From NCBI GenBank assembly GCA_002102555.1, contig MCFL01000011.1, positions 62,001 through 126,000 on the forward strand: a stretch of DNA of 64,000 nt. The letters run 5' to 3'. The stretch is from Catenaria anguillulae PL171. Lineage: Eukaryota > Blastocladiomycota > Blastocladiomycetes > Blastocladiales > Catenariaceae. This document shows, piece after piece, positions 44,811 through 54,355 of this stretch (positions within the stretch are counted from its first letter, which is position 1; each line of letters begins with the position of its first letter). The position numbers were made by a program, and so were the translations under genes. The notes below the pieces were generated by a model. The model saw only the letters and a program-made list of their open reading frames with translations, searched no databases and had not been told where the DNA came from.

Positions 44811-44883
44811 CGAACCTACCAGGGATCGAACCTGGAATCTCCTGATCCGTAGTCAGGCGCCTTATCCATTTGGCCATAGGTCC
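44811..44883 (-). tRNA. tRNA-Arg(ACG)
   Basis: Same as 1386. Block C. Confidence 0.93.
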
Positions 44884-45240
44884 TCTTGTTGTTAATAGGG
44901 GTTTGGTTTCGACCCCCTTCACTAAAGCATTTCTTCCAACAAAAAGTTTGGCAATTTTCCTCAACACTCACGGGCCCGTGTTCGAGCCCTGCCTGCACCA
45001 GTCGGACTCTTCGGATTGCGGAAGGGAACAGACCAAGACGTTGACTTGCTTGCCTGCCCATCGGTCGCTGAGCGTTTGGAGCCATCTGCTGCTCACGGGG
45101 CAGGCACAAAGAGGAGCGCACAGGAAAACGCTCAACAACGAACTGCTACTTGGAGCTTCTTGGGCCCTGGACTGGGACACATATGCACATCGCAGGGGTT
45201 TGGGGTACTCGGTGGCTTGAAACAACCAATTTAATAACGC

Positions 45241-45313
45241 GGTCGTATGGTGTAGTCGGTTAGCACACGAGACTCTGAATCTCGGGACCTGAGTTCGAAT
45301 CTCAGTATGACCT
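45241..45313 (+). tRNA. tRNA-Gln(CTG)
   Basis: Same as 1817. Block C. Confidence 0.93.
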
Positions 45314-45428
45314 AAAAAGTGAAGTGCAACCGCTTCATTTTTTGCCTTCGCCAAGCGTGAGACTTCACACATTTCATGCCAGACTAATCATTGTGGTCTA
45401 ATGTATAAACAATGGAATAAAGACCTAT

Positions 45429-45500
45429 AGCGCCATGGCGCAGTGGAAGCGCGCCAGGCTCATAACCTGGAGGTCCTCTGATCGAAACGGAGTGGCGCTA
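45429..45500 (+). tRNA. initiator tRNA-Met(CAT)
   Basis: Same as 44249 but inverted. Block C. Confidence 0.93.
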
Positions 45501-45817
45501 TATTTCCTCTTGCTCGCCTGATCTGTTATGGTCGTTTTTTGGTTTTGGCAAAAGTTTCGGTCATCATGAGGGCGCTGGTTCGATTCATGCCTGATCCTTA
45601 ATTTTCTTTCTGTGGCGTCCCAGCTTGGTCACCTCAGCAAGCTGAGAGGTCGCTGCAACCATGCTCTGGGCAGGACATGGCATGCGTCGACAGGCTTCTT
45701 TGGTGTCAAACATCGACAATCGGATGAGGGGTGCAGCCAAAGTGTCCTGTTCTCCATGATCCAATTCTCTCGACAAACGAGTATATTAGAAAGAAAACGG
45801 CGCATCTCACACAACAG

Positions 45818-45888
45818 GAACCATTGGTGTAGTGGTAGCATATCACCCTTCCAAGGTGGCGGCTCGGGTTCGAACCCCGGATGGTTCA
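45818..45888 (+). tRNA. tRNA-Gly(TCC)
   Basis: Acceptor GAACCAT/ATGGTTC, discriminator A, anticodon loop CTTCCAA (TCC), T arm GGTTCGAACCC. Only glycine tRNA in the window. Confidence 0.92.
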
Positions 45889-46634
45889 TTTTTAGTTCGC
45901 ACTGGTTGCGCTTAACCCTTTTTGTTTCCTTTGCCTTGATGTGACGGACACTATGGCGTGTTATTGATGGAATAAAATATGTGAAAGCCAGGAAACGATT
46001 CCCTCACACCTTGATTCATAACGTGAATGCAGCGACAATGTGAATATATACGCATCATGAATCGGTCTGGCGGTAAATTGGGTGTGGTCATGGTTGATCA
46101 CGTTTGTTGAGGCTGTTGAGCACTGTTGAGAAATCTTGGCTCGATCAACTGCTGTGGACCGCTGATGACTGGGGACGCGTAACAACACCTGATGATCCGG
46201 CGCTGTTGTTGGTCAAGACATTCCATTCAATGCTGGTTCACCTTCTGCCAACTCGCCAGCGTTCTCTCCAGATGCTCCGCCTGTTGACGAGTCTTGATCG
46301 AATGTCCCCAAGAAAGCGGCCATTCAATCGCACACTGTTATGTAACCGGCACCTGCTGACAAGTCTGGATCGAATGTCCCCAAGAAAGCAGTCATTCAAC
46401 CACATGCTGCGACGTAACCGACCTGACGATTCAAGGCTGGCGACTTATTCAACAGTCAGTTAGGCATGAACAATGGCTATCATATCACCAATGCAAAAAA
46501 GATATAATATACAGACATTCCACATTCGTTCCGCGATTAAACCGAATACACTTGAAGACTTGAAAGCGAACAAAGAAAACAAAGCAGGAAACAAGGAAAC
46601 CAAAGCAGGAAACAAAAAAAAAGACACCAAACGC
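45889..46634. other. spacer before the Plavaka-like element, with tandem repeats
   Basis: No gene seen. Contains the 72-bp tandem pair listed next; may include the end of the transposon, but I could not find a matching terminal inverted repeat. Confidence 0.45.
46281..46424 (+). repeat. 72-bp tandem repeat, two copies
   Basis: 46281-46352 and 46353-46424 share gatcgaatgtccccaagaaa, cattcaa and gtaaccg at the same spacing. A weaker third unit may precede them near 46205. Subterminal repeats of this kind are common in CACTA-type transposons. Confidence 0.7.
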
Positions 46635-48429
46635 TCAATCCTCACCACGCATCGCTCCAGCATCATCACCTAAGTCACCCGACTCAGTACCGCCTTGCTC
46701 GCCCGCCTGGTCTTCACCATACTCATCCAAGTCTTGGCCATCTTCGTCACCTTCGCCCGCCACTGCTGCGTCCAAGTCCACACTGACCACGCCCGACAAA
46801 TCCACACCAAGCTCATGCGCACTCAAATCCACGGGTTCCTTGTCACCGGCACTGAAAATGATGGGGCCCAAATGGGCCCATAACGCCAAGCGAACCGAGG
46901 AAAAGTTGGCGAGCTTCGAGAGGTGGTCGAGCGTGACACGGTAACGCGCCGACGCTTTGGCGGTGCGCAGGTCGATGTTGCCGTGCAGTACAAGACAAGC
47001 GTAGACTTCAACAGCAGCAACGAAGCGGGCGAGGCGAGCGAAGTTGGCCAGAGATGGCGCGCGGGTGAAGTCCAGTGGACCGGTGATCCAATACTTGCGG
47101 ATATGCCGGCCCAGCATGTCCCCCTTGGCTTGCTTGCCATGCAGGAGCGTACGGACCAGCTTCCCGAACCGGTGATGAAGTCCGGGAACCTGGCCCGTGT
47201 ACTCCCGCTGGTTCGAACCGCCGTGTTGGGGCCTGTTTGGGGGCAAGGGCGCCGAGAACCACAAAGGGTGCGTGAATACATACCAATCATTTAGGTCGAA
47301 AGGCGTGCACACGCGGGACATCTTGGGAAGCGCGGGCGGGCGCGGGTCGTCGTCGTCGAGCTTGGCGATTTCCGCTTCGCGCCATGCTTGCATCTGTGCG
47401 TAAGCATTTGCTAACTCGTCAAATGAGGGGGTAATCTCGTCCGTGTACCGTTTAAATGTCTGCTTGATAGCAGACTCGGCCGACGACAAGAGATGCAAGC
47501 ACTGGAAAACAGCAACTCGTTAGCTCAAGGTTCAAGGCAAGATAGGTGACAGTGCTTCGACAACGGACCAGTTCCGTTGTGAGCTCGGACGCATCAAGGC
47601 CCTTGCTCTTGAAAGCAAGGTCGACTGCAGACCTCAATGCGTCGGCCGCCTTCTCTTCATCTGCCTGGCAGACAAAGCCGAAGCGGAACAGGGCCACAAA
47701 ACGGCAGGCACGATTCAAGGATGGTACATGTCTGCGGAGCGCCTCGGCCTCGTCCTTGAGGGCCGATGTTTTGCTCGGCGTTTCCGTGGCCCTGTCCTCG
47801 GCGGTGGCACGAGCTTGAGGACGGTTTTGGGCCGAACCCTGGGAGACTGGTTGGCGTTGGCCAGCAGAAGGAGCTGGAGTGCGCGGGAGTTGACGCGACG
47901 AGCCAGCAGACGTTGAACCTTGTGCACGAGTTACTGAACGGACAGCCGGAGTCCTGGCTGCAGTGGTAGTCTAAACAGCGAAAACGAGGGTGAAACGGGG
48001 ATGGGGTACATATCGCAATAGCAAATAATTTTCATGGCGTGTGAGTGTGCGGTGGGGAATGGATGTGGGATGGGATTGGACTACGAAGATGCCGACTTAA
48101 AGGTCTGCAGTGGATGGAAAGGATCTTCAGTCAGATCGGGGGACGACGCGTACCTCCTGACGCACATCATCATCATCCTCATTGTCGGTGATGACCCGGC
48201 GGCGCTGACGACCCAATGAAAAGGAACCCTGCGTTTGGCGCTGATGAATGCACACAATGCAAACCGGTTCCGCTTCGTCGAGGTGCTCGTTACAAAAAAC
48301 TCGCATGCAAATCTGGCACGTTTGCGGCTGCAGCACCTCGTCAAATTCGTGAGGATAGACAATGGCTGTGCACGAACGAAACCAGCACTTTACGCCTTGC
48401 GCTTGCCCTTGGTTCTGAGAGTCGGTCAT
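46635..48429 (-). CDS. accessory protein of the Plavaka-like element (zinc-binding N-terminus)
   Basis: Three exons (48429-48154, 47970-47551, 47501-46635) encode 520 residues; introns are 183 and 49 nt. The N-terminus has a Cys/His cluster (CWFRSC, CQICMRVFCNEHLDEAEPVC, CIVC) like a small zinc-binding domain, then an acidic run (DNEDDDD), a disordered Ser/Pro/Arg region, a helical part (ADEEKAADALRSAVDLAF, KQTFKRYTDEITPSFDELAN), a Trp-rich globular part (DLNDWYVFTHPLWF, HIRKYWITGPLDFT) and an acidic tail. No named family recognised. It is divergent from the transposase gene with a 302-bp gap, so it is probably the second gene of the same element; a DNA-binding helper role is inference. Confidence 0.6.
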
Positions 48430-48731
48430 GGTTGGAGGTGTTTGGGTGAAGTCAGGGGTCTGAACTATGAGCCTGAGTAAGAAAACAAGGCAACAGAGAA
48501 ACGAATGGGACGACTCGACCTTTTTATCATGTGGTGACGGTGACCTTAGGCTTTGACAATGGAACGCGATAGAACCGTGTCTCAAATTCACGTGCCACGT
48601 TGCTGACAGTTGAACTTCACCATCCTCGCATCAGGAGAGACTGCTGCACGGACAGAACAGTGCGTCAAATGCCGTTGCTGCATAACGACCATCATTGTCG
48701 CCAAATCAGTGCCTGCAACTGCGATGGAGCA
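48430..48731. promoter_or_regulatory. divergent promoter of the two transposon genes
   Basis: 302 bp between the two start codons. No specific motif recognised. Confidence 0.4.
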
Positions 48732-51700
48732 ATGCAAATGAACCACGCCATGAGCACTCGTTCCGCCAACACTACAAGACCTCTGGACTATCCCAGCTCA
48801 GCGGACCGCATAGAGTCTGATTCTGAGCAATCTGACGCCGACAATCAGCGCCGGTTTACCTGTCCTCACTGCCTCGCCCGAGTTCGCGGCAGAACACAGT
48901 GGACACGTCACAAAAAGGAGTATTGCCCATCGTTGGTACAACGCCAGCCAGGCAGCCAGCTTCCCACGGCGCGACGTCAGGCGCAAGATCCATCCATCAC
49001 AGATCCACTGTACCAGCATGATTCCGAGCACTCAGGTCACACATCCCATGTCATCGTATGGATCTTTCCTGCCTCGAAAACGCATCCCCACCATATCTGA
49101 CGTGTATCATATACAGCGGACAAGGCGGGTCGCCAAGCGCTACCAAGTTAACTATCAAGAGCACTCCACCACGGACGAGGAGGATGTTGACATGGATGAT
49201 CCAGCGGAAAAAGAACTGGTTGAAGACGAGCTCGCAGGTTACTTGGATCGCATGCAAACGCTACATTTGGGCGACGAGCACCAAGATTCTGACCAAGAAC
49301 AGACCGAAAACGAGCGCCGCCGCCGCCGCAATGCAACTGACATGCGGCCAACTGCTGATATACCGCCCCGAATCAGGGAGCTCCTCAATCCATCACCTCT
49401 TAGTTTTGAACTCCCATCTCATTCACTCCAAACGGCGAATCCTCGGCCCTTTTCTGGTGCGCTCCCGTTTCTCAGTCACATTCCCAGCTTGGGTTTCTTG
49501 CTGACCACTTTGTGCTCTCCATGGACAGGTGGGATCAATCGTCTCATTGCGCCTTTTGCAACAGTTCGCGAGTTGAATATGGCGTACTATTCTCTCGTTG
49601 AGCTGGGCATGAGCAAGCCTGGTTTCAAACAGTTTTTGAAGCTTGTTACGGACCCTTGTGTCATTGGCGCTGAGCCGTTTTCTTTCCAGTCTTTGGATCA
49701 TGTCATCGACATGATAAAACAGAATCCGTACTACCAAGCCTTTGAGACAACCCCAGTCCAAGTCCACCCGGATTGTCCGCCTATTTGGTTTGTCCATCGC
49801 AACCTCATGAGCACTATTGCCCATTTATTCCACTTGCGCAAGTTTCTTCACGTTATGCAAATCTGTCCCCGTCGCGCATATGCATCAGGGAAACGCGCCT
49901 ACTGCGATCCTGCTGCCGCCAAGGAATGGGAATGGACGGCCTACACGTGCAACTGTGACTCTGGCGACACCGATTACCCGTGTATTGTGTTTCCAATCGT
50001 CTTTTATTCGGACAAGACCAGCATCTCCAAGCACCAAGAGCTTTGGCCGATTTACGTATACTTCCCTGGTATTGATCCTGATATCGTTTCAAAGCCCGAC
50101 CATCGTGCAATGTATTTGGTTGGGTTCATCCCCATTCCCACCGACCAAGCCTTCCAGAACCTTTCCCAGTCTGCCAAGGTTTGCGCATTGCCGTCGCCTG
50201 CATTGGCCTTGTTCTGCTGATACCCAACCATCGCACTCACCACCCCGTTTCATTTCTGTGTATCATGTAGTCACTCTACCGTCGCACTGTTTTCCACAAG
50301 TGCATGGACGCTCTCTTCGACCATGACTGGATGGATGCAGTTCAAGACGGGTTTTGTGCCCGCGGCCCTGACGGCTACTTCTACTGTCTCTTTCCATACC
50401 TGCAGCAATATCAAGGCGACCTTCAAGAATTTGCCACTGTTTCTCTCACTCGTGGCCACAAAGCTCTTCAGCCGTGTCCCAAATGCACCATTTCCAACGC
50501 CAATCTGTCCAACCCATCGCTCGCTGTGCATCGCCAGTCAGCAACTCGGTCTCATGACACCGTTCGCCAAGCGCTTCGCGAGCAACGACCTGCCAGTCAT
50601 TTCAAACAGATTGGTCTGTGGGGCCAAGAAAACGCCATGTTCAAGGCCACGGACAACATCTACAAGGCACTCACTGTTGACCCGCTGCACCAGTTTGACT
50701 TGGGGATCATTGATTACGTTGTAAGTGGGATTGAGCAGTTGATTGTCTACACCCGTGGCCAGGCTGCAAATGCATGCCTTCGCGAGTTGTACGACCGAAC
50801 GTCCGTGGCTCTCCCTCCTTACCATGCCGTTACCTCTCGATCTGCTTCCTTGTTGGCGGTTGACCCAGCAAAAAAGAAGAGCTTGAAGGCGTATGAATGG
50901 AAAGACCTTGGCAAGGTTTGTTGCTCGCTGTTTTTTTTCTGTTTGAAGCGATTGAGTGTATGTTGCATGACTGACCACGTGGTATTTATCCATGCACTTG
51001 CCTGCTGTCCTAGATCCTTGTTCCAGCACTTATGCAACTTGTCCCTGATTACCCCATTGTGCAAAGAATTGTGACGGACATGTGCGATTTTGCTGCGTGG
51101 GCACGTGCAACGATTCCGACCGACATGACCATTGCCGCCGCGGACGCTGCCCTCGGACGTTTTCTATCCTCATGGAGCACTTTGCAGGCAACCCTCGTTA
51201 CCTTGTCGCGGTCACGGACCCCACCAACACATCCCTCTCGGCCCAGTTCGCAGCAGAATCAGAATTCATGCAGCGAAACGGAATCCAGTACGGACGACGA
51301 TGCCGGTAGCCCGATCGCGACTGGTTCCCGTCGGAAGGGACGCAAGGCCAAAAAACGAAAGCCATACAAGCCTCCAAAGCCGCTCAAGCTTCACTACCTC
51401 ACGCACTGGTCTCCAATGACCCGCTTGTTTGGCTCTGTGGACCGCCAAGGCACCCAACACGGAGAAAAGAAACACGCGGTGACAACAAAGCCAAGCGCCA
51501 ACCACACCAATTACGATCGCAAGACTGTCACATTGCAAGCGGCGAACCGGATTGCTTTGCTGGATGCAATTCAAGATGCGCTGGAGACGGTGTATTGGTA
51601 TTGGCCAGGTACGGATGCTGATTTCCCCGAGCGCGTTTTGCAACTGACTGACATATAATTTACAATCCCTCACTTCTCTCCATCTTTTTCCTGTATCTCG

Positions 51701-52475
51701 CTGCCTGCTTGTAGAGGCAGTCGGCGACAACATGAAGGCAAACCTTGCACCAGTCGACCAGTTGCGGAAACCCCGCTCGTTGACACCAACGGCACCGGAA
51801 TACCATTTTGCGAGTTACCTCGGGTCGTTCTCTTTTTCCGAGCTGCCAAACACCGCCGCCAGGCAATCACCCATTCATCCTTACTTTGCGCGTGCAGTCG
51901 CGTCCGGGCTCTAGGGAGGTGTATCCCTTGGCCATTCGCCCGCAACTTGGCCAAAGCCAGACAACGACAAGATTGACGTATATCAAGCAATCAAGCTGCA
52001 ATTTTGGTCGCCCTTCACCCACAGCCAAGTGTCCCAGCTGTTACGTGCACGATTGTCCAACCATCGTTCAGGCGCTTGGTGTGATGGTGTCGTGTATTTG
52101 AAGGATGGTGGAAAGTCGTTGGGCCTTGGTCGATTGCGGCATATGGTTGTGTATGAGAGCTTTGGCAGCGTGGTTGAATCTGTGCTCCTTGAGCCGTTGA
52201 AGGTGCTGCACAAGGTTGATGAGCAATATGGGTCCAAGCTCATGATCTTGGAAGAGCCCAATACTCGCGATGCTCAGCTCGTTCCAGCCGAATCCCTCCT
52301 GTTTGGGTTTCACCTTTGTCCAGTTTTTTCAAGCCGAATCCGTGGTCGACACTCAGACGCCCGGTCCTTTGATGGCTCAAGAGCCATCTACAAGCAATGG
52401 TGCGTGAATCATTATGCTGAAGAGCACACAGCACACTTTTTTGGGGATGTGAAGAACAGGGACCTGTTTGAGTAA
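48732..52475 (+). CDS. Plavaka-like transposase (CACTA/EnSpm superfamily), one in-frame TAG
   Basis: Five exons (48732-49055, 49117-50178, 50271-50915, 51014-51608, 51715-52475) with GT-AG introns of 61-106 nt. The N-terminus has a zinc finger (FTCPHCLARVRGRTQWTRHK then C), the usual start of Plavaka proteins. The core carries family hallmarks: VFYSDKTSISKHQELWPIYV, the YFPGI...HRAMYLVGFIPIP region, a Cys pair CPKC and DPLHQFDLG. The SDKT Asp is likely catalytic. The C-terminal third includes THWSPMTRLFGSVDRQGTQHGEKKHA. At 51912-51914 a TAG interrupts the frame (ASGL, stop, GGVSLGHSP); the reading frame continues open for 187 codons to TAA at 52473. The gene is otherwise undamaged, so it may be recently inactivated, or the TAG may be read through. 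DDE transposases cut and paste the element. Confidence 0.75.
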
Positions 52476-52921
52476 GCGATGTAGTGTTGTGGGTATAATA
52501 CACCTTGCCGTCTCGCTGTTCTTCTGGACTGGATGGGTCAACTACGCCTGCTGGAGCGTTATAGATTGCTATCAAATGTGGACTGACACTTACTGCAGTC
52601 AATCGTTGTTGACCACGTATGGTCGCGTTGCTGATAACTCAACAGCACGCAACCACGTCCGACCACATGCTACGAACAAATGACAGCCGTTTACATCAAG
52701 CGGTCAAGCGTGGTCAAGACGAATTACGAGCAGATTAGATGGGAATGCTTTCGACAACGGTGATCAAGTGCAGATACTAGTTGTGCAGCTGGTTGAGTAA
52801 TCCCGGTTTCGTGATGCGGAGAGGACACACGAAACGATCTGGCTCCCAACACAGACTGAAGACATGACCAGTGGTCATGAGATTACTTTGACTTCCTCGC
52901 TGCCTTAACCAGCGGATCCTA
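52476..52921. other. spacer after the Plavaka-like gene
   Basis: No gene seen; probably holds the right end of the element, not located. Confidence 0.4.
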
Positions 52922-53931
52922 TTATGCACGCATGGAGAACAAGATCAGTTTGAAGTCATAAATGGCCTTGTCGAGTTGTGTACGGCATACCTTTGTCAAT
53001 TCGCGCATACACCACACCATGCACACGCTGGGCACCACCACCCAAATAAAATTCATGAGGAAAAAGTAGACCCAAAAGTAGTATGGGTGTGGGATGCCGT
53101 CGTCGTACACGGTGCGCGCCAAAATGTCTTGAAAGTACTCGAGTGACGGAAACGTGTACGCGTGGGCGGTGGATGACGAGGCAGGGGTAAGGCGCAGCGA
53201 TGTGGCAAAGTACAGGATGGTACCGTAGAGTTGGCCAGTGCTAAGGAGGAATTGCCGGTGTTTTCCGAAAACAGGAGTTAGTGTCAATGAATCCAATGGC
53301 CAAGAGCAGAAGAGCAAAAAGTATGAATAGAAACGTACCTGAGCATCAAGAGCCATGGCATGTACGAATGCACCTTTGTGTGTGCCGTGTAAATGCGGTA
53401 GGCCACAAGGTACAAGAGCGGGCCCCAAGCAAACTGACATGCGAGATGGCTGCCGTTTAGTGCAATGTACCATACAGGTCACGAAAGCGGAAAGGAAAAA
53501 AACAAAGGGAGGTAGAAAAAGAAGCATAAGCATACCGCGGTAATGCCCTCAATGGTCCAAACGGCCCGCTCGCCCCACATGTACCTAGAATCGCACTTTG
53601 CATACTCTTTCCAAATCATGCCCAACACAGTCTGCAACCCGGCGAGGTCTTTCCAAAACACGACAAAGTAGCCCTCGAGGACCATGTGGATCGAGCCCGA
53701 CACAATGCACCACACAAAGATGAGGCGGCGAAACAGCGGCAAGTTGCGGCCGAGGACGAGAAATGAAAAGAGCGCGACGAGCGCGCACACGAGGCCAAAG
53801 CCGCCAAAGATGAGGTGGCCAGGGGTGGCGTTGGGCGAGTAGTTGGGGAGGTGCAAGGTCCTTGGGTAAAACGGGTGGACGGGCTCCGAGAGCTTGCGCG
53901 GGACGACTGGCGAGGAGTCAGCGGCGGCCAT
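52922..53931 (-). CDS. EBP-type sterol delta8-delta7 isomerase
   Basis: Three exons (53931-53536, 53433-53339, 53240-52922) encode 269 residues; introns are 102 and 98 nt. EXPERA-fold membrane protein with four to five membrane segments. Key motifs of emopamil-binding protein: SGSIHMVLEGYFVVFW (His and Glu), WKEYAKCDSRYM (Asp), WTIEGITAFAWGPL and STGQLYGTILYF. These residues bind the sterol and shift the double bond in the ER. Dikarya use the unrelated ERG2 for this step, while animals, plants and some early fungi use EBP. The last ~25 residues after RELTK could instead be intronic. Confidence 0.88.
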
Positions 53932-54355
53932 GGTTGCGGTGTACTAGGTAGGATGATGAATTTCAGATACAGATACAGATAGGGGACTGGAGAGAAGCTG
54001 GAAAACTTGGTGATCGCGTCCGATTGTCGGTTGGGACGAGGACGGACGTCTGGGCCTGGGCGGATGCATGCAGATGCTGGTTGTTCTTGTTGATCTTTGA
54101 ATGCTCTCAGTTAACGTTGCAATTGCGTGAGAGACCTTCAAGTTGAGGGGACGTTCGGAACAACGTACTACGCTCCACTGAAGGGTAAGGGTGCTGCCGC
54201 TGCCGAACTGATTCGACCGAAATGGAAATGGAACTTGGAATCCCGTATGCCGTATGCCGTCTGCCGTCTGCAGCGATCTCGCAATGCCCGTCTCGTCTCG
54301 TCTCACGCCAGCCCCGCGTGCCCGATGACCGGCCGCGGCCGATCGAGGACTATCT
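53932..54355. other. divergent intergenic region EBP/DONSON-like
   Basis: No gene seen; a short (cagata)n run lies at 53966-53983, also seen at 58635-58670. Confidence 0.5.

Noticed and set aside
45950-52500. CACTA terminal repeats (cactatgg at ~45949, tagtg at ~52486)
   Set aside because: The two ends do not match as inverted repeats beyond the motif.
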